NCBI RefSeq assembly: GCF_027489515.1
Contig: NZ_JAIXZS010000025.1
Location: 1-50,909, forward strand
Length of the DNA: 50,909 bases
Source: Novosphingobium sp.
GTDB taxonomy: Bacteria > Pseudomonadota > Alphaproteobacteria > Sphingomonadales > Sphingomonadaceae
Direction of reading: 5' to 3'
Positions 25,771-36,631 of this stretch are shown here, piece by piece (the first letter of the stretch is position 1; each line of letters begins with the position of its first letter). Both the position numbers and the translations under genes were made by a program. The notes beneath the pieces were generated by a model that had not been told where the DNA came from, did not search any database, and saw only the letters and a program-made list of their open reading frames with translations.

Positions 25771-27438
25771 ATGGCCGACACACTCATCATCACGCTTGCC
25801 CAGCTCAATCAGAAGGTCGGTGATCTCGCCGCCAATGCCGCAGCCATGCTGGCGGTACGCGAGCGGGCCGAGGGCAGCGACCTCATCGTCTATCCCGAGC
25901 TTCAGTTGATCGGCTACCCGCCCGAAGACCTGATCCTCAAACCTGCCCTGATCGAGCGCGCCGCGATTGCGCTGGATGCGCTGGCCGCGGCGACCGCCGA
26001 TGGCGGACCGGCGATGCTGGTCGGATCGGTATTCGTGCGTGACGGCGCCCTGCACAACGGCGTGGCGCTGCTCGATCAGGGCAAGGTCGTGGCCGTGCGG
26101 TTCAAGGTGGAACTGCCCAACTACGGCACGTTCGACGAGAAGCGCTATTTTCTGCCGGGACCGCTGCCCGAGCCGGTGCACTTCCGGGGGGCGATGCTGG
26201 GCCTGCCGATCTGCGAGGATATCTGGCACGCGCCGGTCTGCCGCCATCTGGCCGAACAGGGCGCCGAGATCTTCATTTGCATCAACGGCAGCCCCTATGA
26301 GATCGACAAGGACGAACTGCGGATCGAAGGTGTCGCCAAGCGCCGCGCGATCGATACCGGAATTCCCCTGGTGTTCGTAAACCGGGTAGGCGGGCAGGAT
26401 GAAGTGGTGTTCGACGGCGCAAGCTTCGTCGTCGGCCCTGAAGGCGCGCTGTGGGTTCAGTTGCCGGACTGGGAAGAGGCGATTGTCGACACCGTATGGA
26501 ACAAGGTGCCATCAGGGGCGGGGCACCGCTGGCGCTGCCAGCCGGGCGTCATCTCCGAACTCGCCGAGCATCCCGAGGACATCTATTGCGCCATGGTCCT
26601 CGCGCTGCGCGACTATGTGAACACCAACCGCTTTCCTGGCGTGGTGCTGGGGCTTTCAGGCGGGATCGATTCGGCGATCTGTGCGGCGATCGCGGTCGAT
26701 GCGCTGGGCCCCGAGCGGGTGTGGTGCGTGATGATGCCGAGCGCCTACACGAGCGCGGAGAGCCTCGAGGACGCAGAAGCCTGCGCGGCGATGCTGGGTG
26801 TGCGGCTCGATACGATCCCGATCGTGCCGGCAGTCGATGCCTTCGGGGCCATGCTGGCGCCGACCTTTGAAGGGCGCTCGCCCGATCTCACCGAGGAAAA
26901 CCTCCAGTCGCGAATCCGCGGGACCACGCTGATGGCGCTTTCGAACAAGTTCGGGCCGATGCTGGTGACGACCGGCAACAAGAGCGAGATGAGCGTCGGT
27001 TATGCCACGATCTATGGCGATATGAACGGCGGCTACAATCCGCTGAAGGATGCCTACAAGACAACGGTCTTCGCGATCTCGCGCTGGCGCAACGGCGCGC
27101 GGCCGAAGATCGGGCTCGGACCGGAAGGCGCGGTCATGCCGGAGCGGATCATCACCAAGCCGCCGAGCGCCGAACTCCGGCCGGACCAGAAGGACTCGGA
27201 TTCGCTGCCGGACTACGGCGTACTCGATGCCATCCTGCTGGGGCTGGTCGAGCACGAAAAGAGCGTCGACCAGCTCGTCGCCGAAGGCTTCGATCACGCG
27301 ACCGTTTCGAGGATCGAACGGCTGCTCAACGTGGCGGAATACAAGCGCCGGCAGGCTCCGCCGGGGGTGAAGCTGGGCATGCGCAACTTCGGGCGGGACC
27401 GGCGCTATCCGATCACACACGGGTTCCGCACCGGCTGA
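25771..27438 (+). CDS. nadE: Glutamine-dependent NAD+ synthetase
   Basis: 555 residues. N-terminal nitrilase-type glutaminase with the triad Glu43 (YPELQ), Lys112 (RFKVELPN) and Cys148 (LPICEDIW); C-terminal ATP-pyrophosphatase domain with SGGIDS (296-301). Amidates deamido-NAD with ammonia channelled from glutamine. The third in-frame ATG (MADTLIITLAQLNQ) is used because family similarity starts there. Reads toward a Fur-box region 6 nt after its stop. Confidence 0.96.
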   Translation: MADTLIITLAQLNQKVGDLAANAAAMLAVRERAEGSDLIVYPELQLIGYPPEDLILKPALIERAAIALDALAAATADGGPAMLVGSVFVRDGALHNGVALLDQGKVVAVRFKVELPNYGTFDEKRYFLPGPLPEPVHFRGAMLGLPICEDIWHAPVCRHLAEQGAEIFICINGSPYEIDKDELRIEGVAKRRAIDTGIPLVFVNRVGGQDEVVFDGASFVVGPEGALWVQLPDWEEAIVDTVWNKVPSGAGHRWRCQPGVISELAEHPEDIYCAMVLALRDYVNTNRFPGVVLGLSGGIDSAICAAIAVDALGPERVWCVMMPSAYTSAESLEDAEACAAMLGVRLDTIPIVPAVDAFGAMLAPTFEGRSPDLTEENLQSRIRGTTLMALSNKFGPMLVTTGNKSEMSVGYATIYGDMNGGYNPLKDAYKTTVFAISRWRNGARPKIGLGPEGAVMPERIITKPPSAELRPDQKDSDSLPDYGVLDAILLGLVEHEKSVDQLVAEGFDHATVSRIERLLNVAEYKRRQAPPGVKLGMRNFGRDRRYPITHGFRTG

Positions 27439-27443
27439 GCTTA

Positions 27444-27460
27444 TTGCGAACGATTCTCAT
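27444..27460 (+). promoter_or_regulatory. Fur-like box 1 before the unknown gene at 27521
   Basis: TTGCGAACGATTCTCAT; its core TGCGAACGATTCTCA agrees at 11 of 15 positions with the perfect dyad 42 bp downstream. The preceding gene ends at 27438, so only the gene at 27521 can be controlled. Confidence 0.6.
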
Positions 27461-27486
27461 TGACCTGTAGTTGCGACCGGCTAATC

Positions 27487-27501
27487 TGCGAATCGTTCGC
27501 A
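27487..27501 (+). promoter_or_regulatory. Fur-like box 2, perfect dyad
   Basis: TGCGAATCGTTCGCA, perfect 6-bp arms around a 3-nt centre, flanked by outer arms CTAAT (27481-27485) and ATTAG (27502-27506). Matches the alphaproteobacterial Fur pattern (TGCGAATnnTTCGCA) very closely and sits 20 nt before the start codon. Confidence 0.75.
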
Positions 27502-27520
27502 ATTAGCCGGAAGCAAACCC

Positions 27521-27943
27521 ATGACCATGCCCGCCGCAAACCTTGCCGAAACGATTGCCCGGCTCGCCCGCGCCCCCTTGCTCCATGAACGGACGCCGCT
27601 GGCGCAGGATGTGATCCTTTCCATCCGGCTCTGTGCGCTGGCGGCGCGTGACGGCAGCGATCCCCTGCCCGCGCTCGCCTTGCGGCTGCGGCACTGTGAA
27701 GCCGCCTTTGCGGTCCACGAACTGGTGCGAGCGGTCACCCGCCATTGGCCGGAGCCCTTCGGCGTGGGCCGCGCCTGCTGCCAGCGGCTTTCGCCTGACG
27801 AAGTGACGCTGGCGCGGATGGTCGAGACGGGACAGCGACGCAACCGCGCCGCGTTCGGGGCCGCGATCGAGGGGTTTGTCGCAGCCGCTGCGCACGAGCC
27901 GCTGTGGGAGGCCTGCACCCATGCTATCGTGCTGATGGGCTGA
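27521..27943 (+). CDS. Small protein of unknown function with tandem Fur-like boxes
   Basis: 140 residues, largely helical, no signal peptide or membrane segment. Visible features: ILSIRLCALAARDGSDP, two His-containing stretches (RLRHCEAAFAVHEL) and an adjacent Cys pair GRACCQRLSPDE at about 83-94. I do not recognise a domain for certain; it may belong to the sphingomonad family labelled DUF6628 (recalled, not checked). The two Fur-like operators 20-75 nt upstream strongly suggest expression in iron starvation. The Cys/His residues could bind metal, but that is inference. Followed after 37 nt by gltX on the same strand. Confidence 0.72.
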   Translation: MTMPAANLAETIARLARAPLLHERTPLAQDVILSIRLCALAARDGSDPLPALALRLRHCEAAFAVHELVRAVTRHWPEPFGVGRACCQRLSPDEVTLARMVETGQRRNRAAFGAAIEGFVAAAAHEPLWEACTHAIVLMG

Positions 27944-27980
27944 GCTTGCCCGGGCACACCGGGCCGCTATAGGCAGGCGC

Positions 27981-29306
27981 ATGACGGTCATCACCCGCTT
28001 TGCGCCCTCGCCCACGGGCACGCTCCACGTCGGCAACATCCGCACGGCGCTGCACAACTGGCTGCTGGCGAAGAAGAGCGGCGGGCGGTTCCTGCTGCGG
28101 ATCGACGATACCGACGTGGCACGCAGCCGCGAGGAGCATGTCGAGGCGATCCGCGCGGACCTTGCCTGGCTGGGGCTGAACCCGGAGCGCGAGGAGCGGC
28201 AATCGGCGCGCTTTGCGATCTATGAAACAGCTTTCGAAAGACTGGTCGCGGCGGGGCGGCTCTATCGCTGCTATGAGACGGCGCAGGAACTGGACCTCAA
28301 GCGCAAGGTGCTGCTGGGGCGCGGGCTGCCGCCGATCTATGATCGTAGCGCGCTGAAACTGACCGAGGCCGATCATGCGGCCAAATCGGCGGTGGGCGAA
28401 CGGCCGCATTGGCGCTTCCTGCTCGACCACGACGCGCCGATCGAGTGGGTGGATGGCATTCGTGGGTCACAGCATTTCGATCCTCGGCAGATGTCGGACC
28501 CGGTAGTGCGCCGTGCCGATGGCTCATGGCTCTACATGCTGCCTTCGGTGATCGACGACATCGAGATGGGCGTGACCGACGTGCTGCGCGGCGAGGACCA
28601 TGTCTCCAACACGGCAACGCAGGTGCAGATGTTCACCGCACTGGGTGCGCCGGTGCCGCGCTTCGCGCATGAAGCCTTGCTGACGGGAGCAGAGGGCAAG
28701 CTTTCCAAGCGTTTGGGCTCGCTCGGCGTGGCGGAGATGCGCGAGAATGGAATCGAACCCGAGGCGCTGATCGCGCTGCTGGCACGGCTCGGGACGAGCG
28801 ATCCTGTGGACGCGGCGCTGGATGTCGAGGCGCTTGCAGCGAGCTTCGATCTGGCGCGGTTCGGCCGGGCACCGGCGCGGTTTGACGATGCGGAGCTATC
28901 GCGGGTGAATGCCGCGGTGATTCACAGGCTGCCCCACGCGCGGGTGGCGGAGCGGCTACCGAAGGGCATGAGCGAGGCGGCCTGGGAGGCAATCCGACCC
29001 AATCTGAACACAGTGGCGGAAGCGGCTGAATGGTGGCGGGTGGTGACGGGGCCGGTCGATGCGCCGGAGTTTGATGCGGAAACGCGGACGTATCTTGATC
29101 ATGCGTATGCAGTTGCTGCGGCGCTCGATTGGGCGGAGGATCCGTGGGGCGCGCTGACCGGGGCACTCAAGGAAACGACCGGGCGCAAGGGCAAGGCGCT
29201 GTTCCTGCCGCTGCGGCAGGCGCTGACGGGGATGGACCACGGGCCGGACATGAAGGCAATGCTACCCTTGATCGGCAAGGATGAGGCCTTGAAGCGGTTG
29301 GGGTGA
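27981..29306 (+). CDS. gltX: Glutamyl-tRNA synthetase (second-type GluRS)
   Basis: 441 residues. Class I synthetase: APSPTGTLHVGNIRTAL (HIGH-equivalent HVGN) and KLSKRLG (KMSKS-equivalent). Shorter than the usual 470-500 residue GluRS. Alphaproteobacteria often carry two gltX genes, one of which prefers tRNA-Gln for the transamidation route; the short form with KLSKR fits that group, so charging tRNA-Gln is possible. Which role it has needs the other copy, which is outside the window. Confidence 0.93.
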   Translation: MTVITRFAPSPTGTLHVGNIRTALHNWLLAKKSGGRFLLRIDDTDVARSREEHVEAIRADLAWLGLNPEREERQSARFAIYETAFERLVAAGRLYRCYETAQELDLKRKVLLGRGLPPIYDRSALKLTEADHAAKSAVGERPHWRFLLDHDAPIEWVDGIRGSQHFDPRQMSDPVVRRADGSWLYMLPSVIDDIEMGVTDVLRGEDHVSNTATQVQMFTALGAPVPRFAHEALLTGAEGKLSKRLGSLGVAEMRENGIEPEALIALLARLGTSDPVDAALDVEALAASFDLARFGRAPARFDDAELSRVNAAVIHRLPHARVAERLPKGMSEAAWEAIRPNLNTVAEAAEWWRVVTGPVDAPEFDAETRTYLDHAYAVAAALDWAEDPWGALTGALKETTGRKGKALFLPLRQALTGMDHGPDMKAMLPLIGKDEALKRLG

Positions 29307-29368
29307 GATTGCCCCTCCGACCCGCCTGAGCGTCCCTCCCATTTGTACTTCGTGGGAATGGCGAGGAG

Positions 29369-29929
29369 CTAGGCGCGGCCGGTCTGGCTGACGAGGTGCG
29401 AAGGGTCGATGCCCTCGGCGCGCCAGGTGGCGGCCCAGCGGGCGCCCACCGAGGTTTCGAACAGGATCTCACAGCGGCCCTGTGCGGCGTACCAGCCGTG
29501 CTGGCGCATCTCGCCTTCAAGCTGCCCGGCGCCCCAGCCGGCATAACCGAGCGCGACCAGCCATCTCGACGGGCCACGCCCTTCCGCAATCGCTCGCAGC
29601 ACGTCCATCGAGGCGGAGAGCGAGCAGAGCGGGTGGACTTCGACCGAACCGCTGCCACCCCAATCGTTGCTATGGAGCACAAAGCCGCGCGAGGTTTCGA
29701 CCGGGCCGCCGTTGAGTACTGGCCCATCGGGCGCCACGCCGGGATCGATACCGACATCGGTGAGCAGGCTGTGTAGGGTCACGCCTTCACGCACATTGCC
29801 GATTCCGATCCCGAGTGCCCCGTGCTCATCGTGCACGCACATCGCGATCACGGCGCGATCGAAGCGTGGATCGCCCATGCCCGGCATGGCGAGGAGGAGA
29901 CGACCGGCAAGGTACTGTGCGTCGGTCAT
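29369..29929 (-). CDS. yqgE: YqgE/AlgH family protein
   Basis: 186 residues. Starts with LAGRLLLAMPGMGDPRFDRAV and has GGPVETSRGFVLH and GYAGWGAGQLEGE, all diagnostic of the UPF0301/AlgH family. Function unsettled (transcriptional or metal-related roles have been proposed elsewhere). Its ATG overlaps the glnD stop (ATGA). That coupling to a nitrogen sensor is unusual enough to note but may be accidental. Confidence 0.92.
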   Translation of the reverse strand: MTDAQYLAGRLLLAMPGMGDPRFDRAVIAMCVHDEHGALGIGIGNVREGVTLHSLLTDVGIDPGVAPDGPVLNGGPVETSRGFVLHSNDWGGSGSVEVHPLCSLSASMDVLRAIAEGRGPSRWLVALGYAGWGAGQLEGEMRQHGWYAAQGRCEILFETSVGARWAATWRAEGIDPSHLVSQTGRA

Positions 29930-32673
29930 GCCGCAGCGGCCTTGGCGCGCCGGTCCTCCGCTGCTTCGATGAGGCGTTTCTCGACGGCACGCATGCGGCT
30001 GTCAGCCTCGATCTTCTCGCCCAGCAGATCGGTGACGTAGAAGGTATCGACCGCGCGCTCACCGTAGGTTGCGATATGGGCTGAATGGACGACCAGCCGG
30101 GCCTCGAACAGCGCACGCGCCAGCTGGCTGAGCAGCGCGGGGCGGTCGCGCGCACCAACCTCGATCACGGTGAATCGGTTGGAGGCCTTGTTGTCGAAGA
30201 TGACTATGGGTTCGACCTCGAACGCTTCGGCGCGCGGGCGTGCGGAGGGGCGCGCGGCGAGCTGGGGCAGGAGCTTGACGCGGTTGGCGAGAGCATCGGC
30301 AATCGCTGTCTTCAACCGAGCGATCTGCGCAGGTTCGTTGAGCGGGCGGCCGAGTGGGTCCTGCACGAGGAAGTTGTCGACCGCGAGACCGTTGCGCGCG
30401 GTGTGAATGCGCGCGTCGATGATATTGCCGCCGGCGAGGTGGATGCCGCCAGCGATGCGGTAGAACAGGCCCGGATGGTCGGCGGCGAGCACGGTGACGA
30501 GCGTGGCGCCACGTGCGGCATACCAGTGCGCCTCGACCGTAAGCGGCTCATCGAGCGAGATGTCCATCTGCTGCAGGTTGAGCGCGATGATGTCTTCAGG
30601 CTCGGCGATCCAGTAGGCATCGCCAAGCTGGCGGCCAACCGTACCGATGAGGGCATCGCGTTCCTTGAGGAGCGCGGCAACGGCCTTCTTCTTGGCAGCG
30701 ATCCGTTCGGCGCGCCCGTGCTGCTTGTGGCCGAGGCGGAGAACCTCCTCGGCAGAGATGAACAGATCGCCGAGGAGCTGGCGCTTCCACGAGTTCCAGA
30801 TGCCCGGGCCGACCGCGCGGATATCGACGATGGTAAGCACCAGCAGCAAACGCAGGCGTTCCTGGCTCTGCACGCGCCCGGCAAAATCTGCGATGGTCTT
30901 GTAATCGGCAAGATCGCGCTTGAAGGCAGTGGCACTCATCAGGAGATGCCAACGCACCAGCCAGGCAACGAGTTCCGTCTCGGCAGGCGACATGCCGAGC
31001 CGCGGGCAGAGCTTCATCGCAACTTCGGCGCCGAGGATCGAGTGATCACCACGCCGCCCCTTGGCGATATCGTGGAGCAGCGTCGCAACATAGAGCACGC
31101 GGCGCGAGGCGACTTTAGCAATGACTTCGCTCGCCAGCGGATGTTGCTCGGTCTCCTCGCCCTTCTCGATGCGCGAAAGGAGCCCGATGGCGCGGATGGT
31201 GTGCTCATCGACCGTGTAGTGGTGGTACATGTCGAACTGCATTTGCGCGACGACGCGGCCGAAATCGGGAACAAAGCGGCCGAAGATGCCCGCCTCGCTC
31301 ATCCAGCGCAGCGCCGTTTCCGGGTCGTGGCGGCTGGTGAGCAGCTCCATGAACATCGTGTTGGCGCGCGGATCGCGGCGCACGGATGCATCGATCAGCC
31401 CGGCGTCTCGGCGGGCCAGGCGCATCGCTTCGGGATGGATCTCCAGCCCCTCGCGATCGGCCACAAGGAAGATCTCGATGAGGCGGATGGGATCAGCACG
31501 GAAGAAATCATCGCCATCGGCGCCGAGCTTCTCCGCCTGGATCGGAAAAGCACCGATCTTGCGCTTGCGGCGGCCCCGCAGCGCCGCGAAGAAGCCGACA
31601 CGCGTCTTGGCGAACTGTTCATCGAGCTGGGCAAGGAACATGCCGGTGAGCGAGCCGACCTGCGTCGCCTGCAGGAAGAAGTATTGCATGAAGCGCTCGA
31701 CCGCGCTCTTGCCCGGGCGATCGGCGAAGTTCATGCGCAGCGCCACTTCGCGCTGGAGATCGAAGGTCAGGCGGTCCTCGGCACGACCGGTGACCGCATG
31801 GAGATGGCAGCGCACCGACCAGAAGAAGTTCTCTGCGCGGCGAAAGGCGCGGTACTCCGCCGCCGTGAGCAGGCCGACGCCGACGAGCTCGCTGGGATCA
31901 CGCACCTTGTGGATGTACTTGCCGATCCAGTACAGCGTGTGCAGATCGCGCAGGCCGCCCTTGCCTTCCTTCACGTTGGGCTCGACGACATAGCGACTGT
32001 CGCCCAGCTTCTTGTGCCGCTCGTTGCGCTCGGCGAGCTTCTCGGCGACGAACTGGCGCTCGGTGCCGGTGACGACTTCGGCCCAGAACCGGCGCGAGCC
32101 TTCCTCGTAAAGTGCGCGGTCGCCCCAGACGTAGCGGCCTTCAAGCAGCGCCGTGCGGATGGTGAGATCGCTGCGCGCCATGCGCACCATTTCGTCGAGC
32201 GAGCGGCTGGACTGGCCGACCTTGAGACCGAGATCCCAGAAGAAATAAAGCATCGCCTCGATCACCTGCTCGCACCAGGCGGTGGGCTTGGTGGGGGTGA
32301 GGAAAGCGATATCGACGTCGGAATGCGGCGCCATCTCGCCGCGCCCGTAACCACCGACCGCGACCAGCGCGATGCGCTCGCCCGTCGAGCGGTTGCTGGC
32401 GCGGTAGACGTTTCCGACGACATGATCATGGATCACGCGCACCAGCTGGTCGATCAGGAAGGCCTGCCCCTGTGCGCATTCGGCGCCGTGTGAAGGCCGT
32501 TCGCGCAGGCGGCGCGCGAGTTCCTCGCGCCCGGCTGAGAGCGCGTCGCGCAGGAGTTCTACGATGGCGGGCCGGGCCTTGTCGCCTTGCGCGGCGACGC
32601 GCTCGGCAATGGCATCGGCAAGCGCCCGGCGATCGATGATGGCGCGCTGGTTGGGAATCCGGGGGGTGATCAT
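29926..32673 (-). CDS. glnD: PII uridylyltransferase / uridylyl-removing enzyme
   Basis: 915 residues. Nucleotidyltransferase domain with GGYGRGE (107-113) and the DxD pair Asp119/Asp121 (HSDVDI); central GlnD linker; HD domain with LLHDIAKGRRGDHS around 500; two C-terminal ACT domains (about 720-800 and 830-905) that sense glutamine. It adds UMP to Tyr51 of P-II when glutamine is low and removes it when high; the target GlnK is at 6292-6630. Start ATG follows AGGGAAGGGG. 16 nt after an acyl-CoA ligase gene, so probably co-transcribed with it, and coupled to yqgE. Confidence 0.96.
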   Translation of the reverse strand: MITPRIPNQRAIIDRRALADAIAERVAAQGDKARPAIVELLRDALSAGREELARRLRERPSHGAECAQGQAFLIDQLVRVIHDHVVGNVYRASNRSTGERIALVAVGGYGRGEMAPHSDVDIAFLTPTKPTAWCEQVIEAMLYFFWDLGLKVGQSSRSLDEMVRMARSDLTIRTALLEGRYVWGDRALYEEGSRRFWAEVVTGTERQFVAEKLAERNERHKKLGDSRYVVEPNVKEGKGGLRDLHTLYWIGKYIHKVRDPSELVGVGLLTAAEYRAFRRAENFFWSVRCHLHAVTGRAEDRLTFDLQREVALRMNFADRPGKSAVERFMQYFFLQATQVGSLTGMFLAQLDEQFAKTRVGFFAALRGRRKRKIGAFPIQAEKLGADGDDFFRADPIRLIEIFLVADREGLEIHPEAMRLARRDAGLIDASVRRDPRANTMFMELLTSRHDPETALRWMSEAGIFGRFVPDFGRVVAQMQFDMYHHYTVDEHTIRAIGLLSRIEKGEETEQHPLASEVIAKVASRRVLYVATLLHDIAKGRRGDHSILGAEVAMKLCPRLGMSPAETELVAWLVRWHLLMSATAFKRDLADYKTIADFAGRVQSQERLRLLLVLTIVDIRAVGPGIWNSWKRQLLGDLFISAEEVLRLGHKQHGRAERIAAKKKAVAALLKERDALIGTVGRQLGDAYWIAEPEDIIALNLQQMDISLDEPLTVEAHWYAARGATLVTVLAADHPGLFYRIAGGIHLAGGNIIDARIHTARNGLAVDNFLVQDPLGRPLNEPAQIARLKTAIADALANRVKLLPQLAARPSARPRAEAFEVEPIVIFDNKASNRFTVIEVGARDRPALLSQLARALFEARLVVHSAHIATYGERAVDTFYVTDLLGEKIEADSRMRAVEKRLIEAAEDRRAKAAAA

Positions 32674-32689
32674 ACCCCTTCCCTCTAGC

Positions 32690-34405
<1,716 letters not shown>

Positions 34406-34597
34406 GGTGTGGGTAGCACTCCTCTCCGCCCATTTCCGGCAACATTGCGCCGCCATGGGGTCTTTGCTGTTATTCGGTTTGCCTCTCGGGTTTGCCCTGT
34501 GCCAGAAGGCCGCGCAAGGTCGCGGCGCCCGCGGCACAAAACAAAACCGTTCTGTTACAAACCTTCGTTGTTAGCGAAACTCTAGGGAGCTTGGCCC

Positions 34598-35515
34598 TTG
34601 CTGTCACTATCGGCCGCCGCAGCCGCAGCCCCAGCCCTGATTGGCGCGGGTCATCAGCCGCTGCATTGGGAAAGCCTGGGCCTCTCGCCCATCGCGATCG
34701 ACCTCGGGTTCTTCGCCATCAAATGGTACAGTCTCGCGTACCTCGCTGGGATCATGCTGGGCTATTTTCAGCTCGGCAGGATGATTCGCCAGCCGGGCGC
34801 GCCGCTGGCGCAGCGGCATGCCGACGACCTGTTTTTCTACGCAACGCTCGGCATCATCCTTGGCGGGAGGCTGGGCTACGCCCTCTTCTATGCCCCCGAA
34901 CTGCTGACCGATCCCACGCGGCTGATCCGCCTTTGGGAGGGCGGCATGAGCTTCCACGGCGGGCTGATCGGTACGGTGCTGGCGATTGCGTGGGTCGCCT
35001 GGCGCGGCGGGCTGAATTTCGTGCGGACCTGTGACTACATCGCGGTCTGTGTGCCGCCGGGGCTGTTCTTCGGGCGCTGCGCGAATTTCGTCAACGGCGA
35101 GCTGTGGGGCCGAGTGACGGATTCGAAGGTGCCGTGGGTCATGGTGTTTCCGGGTGCCGGCCCGCTGCCGCGCCACCCGAGCCAGCTTTACGAAGCGGTT
35201 CTGGAAGGGCTGGTGCTGGGCCTCATCCTCTTCGTGCTGTTCTGGCGGACCCGCGCGCGCTGGCGGCCGGGACTGCTCGTCGGGCTGTTCACGCTGGGCT
35301 ATGCACTGGCCCGCTTTACCGTCGAGTTCTACCGGGAACCCGATGCCCAACTGCTTGACTTCGCGATGCGCACGGGGCTTTCGATGGGCCAGTGGCTGAC
35401 CCTGCCGATGATGGCCGTTGGCCTAGGTTTCGCGGTCCGCGCGATGGTGCGCCCGCCACTTGCGGTGACGATCCAGCCGACCGGGCAGCCGACGGGACAG
35501 ACGGTCGTATCCTGA
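34598..35515 (+). CDS. lgt: Prolipoprotein diacylglyceryl transferase
   Basis: 305 residues. Inner-membrane enzyme that adds diacylglycerol to lipobox cysteines. About seven membrane helices; HGGLIG and the Lgt signature [13 protein letters not shown] are intact. Begins at a TTG preceded by AGGGAG at 8-nt spacing; no upstream ATG or GTG in frame gives a better start, and later ATGs would remove the first helix. 21 nt before midA, so likely one operon. Confidence 0.95.
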   Translation: MLSLSAAAAAAPALIGAGHQPLHWESLGLSPIAIDLGFFAIKWYSLAYLAGIMLGYFQLGRMIRQPGAPLAQRHADDLFFYATLGIILGGRLGYALFYAPELLTDPTRLIRLWEGGMSFHGGLIGTVLAIAWVAWRGGLNFVRTCDYIAVCVPPGLFFGRCANFVNGELWGRVTDSKVPWVMVFPGAGPLPRHPSQLYEAVLEGLVLGLILFVLFWRTRARWRPGLLVGLFTLGYALARFTVEFYREPDAQLLDFAMRTGLSMGQWLTLPMMAVGLGFAVRAMVRPPLAVTIQPTGQPTGQTVVS

Positions 35516-35536
35516 GCAGCAGACGGACTGCCGTTC

Positions 35537-36631
35537 ATGGCCAACGATGACAGCGCCATGCCGAGTGGGCTCGCGGCGGTTTTCGCGCGGCTGATCGCCG
35601 CGACAGGGCCGATCCCGATCGCGCATTACATGGCCGAGGCGAACGCCCGCTACTATGCCTCGCGCGATCCGCTGGGGGCGGCCGGCGACTTCGTGACCGC
35701 CCCGGAAATCAGCCAGATGTTCGGCGAGCTGATCGGCTTGTGGCTGGCCGACATCTGGCAGCGGGCCGGGGGCCCGGACGGTGTCTGCTATGTCGAACTG
35801 GGGCCCGGGCGCGGGACGCTGGCACGCGATGCACTGCGGGCGGCGAGCCGGGCTGGGTTTGTGCCTGAAGTGCACTTCGTCGAGACGAGCCCGGCGCTTA
35901 CAGCGCTGCAGCAGGCGGCGCACCCTGAGGCGATCTGGCATCACGATCTATCTGGGTTGCCGAACGACCGACCGCTCCTGATCGTTGCCAATGAATTCCT
36001 CGATGCATTGCCGGTGCGACAACTCGTGCGCACGGCGGGTGGCTGGCGCGAACGCATGGTCGGGCTTGATCCGGAAGGCCGCTTCACGCCAGTTGCAGGT
36101 TCCCGGCCCATGGACGCGGTAGCTCCCGAGGTCTTTGCGAAGGCTGGTGAAGGCGCCATCATTGAGACATCGCCCGCTTCTGCGGCAGTTGTACAGGAAG
36201 TGGCGGGGCGCCTTGCCCGGCAGGGCGGTGCCGCGCTGTTCATCGACTACGGCTATGCCGATCCGCAGCTTGGCAGCACCCTGCAGGCGGTCCGCGCGCA
36301 CCGGAAGGTAGACGTGTTTGCAGAACCGGGCGAGGCCGACCTTACCGCCCATGTCGACTTCGCGACACTGGCCGCGGTTGCCGAGCAGGCCGGTGCGCGC
36401 TGGCTCGGAACCAGCGAGCAAGGCGCCTGGCTTTTGGCGCTGGGCATCGCTGCGCGGGCGGCGAGCCTCACGCGGACGGCACCCCACGCGGCGGAGGCGA
36501 TCGAAGCCGCTGCGAAGCGCCTGACCGCTCCTGCGGAAATGGGCACCTTGTTCAAGGTGATGGGACTTGCCGCGCCGGGATGGCCCGATGGGGCAGGCCT
36601 TGCCCGGGCCAACTCTGGCGGGGCCGGTTGA
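35537..36631 (+). CDS. SAM-dependent methyltransferase, MidA/NDUFAF7 family
   Basis: 364 residues. GDFVTAPEISQMFGELIGLW at about 50-70 and the SAM loop ELGPGRGTLARD, then NEFLDALPVRQ and LFIDYGY, are the hallmarks of DUF185. Mitochondrial homologues dimethylate an arginine of NDUFS2 during complex I assembly, so the bacterial protein may serve respiratory complex assembly; that fits its place 300 nt before petABC but remains inference. Follows lgt by 21 nt. Confidence 0.88.
   Translation: MANDDSAMPSGLAAVFARLIAATGPIPIAHYMAEANARYYASRDPLGAAGDFVTAPEISQMFGELIGLWLADIWQRAGGPDGVCYVELGPGRGTLARDALRAASRAGFVPEVHFVETSPALTALQQAAHPEAIWHHDLSGLPNDRPLLIVANEFLDALPVRQLVRTAGGWRERMVGLDPEGRFTPVAGSRPMDAVAPEVFAKAGEGAIIETSPASAAVVQEVAGRLARQGGAALFIDYGYADPQLGSTLQAVRAHRKVDVFAEPGEADLTAHVDFATLAAVAEQAGARWLGTSEQGAWLLALGIAARAASLTRTAPHAAEAIEAAAKRLTAPAEMGTLFKVMGLAAPGWPDGAGLARANSGGAG

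Noticed and set aside
30085..32493. 802-codon plus-strand open frame opposite glnD
   Set aside because: Antisense artefact of a G+C-rich gene; GlnD has all catalytic motifs on the minus strand.
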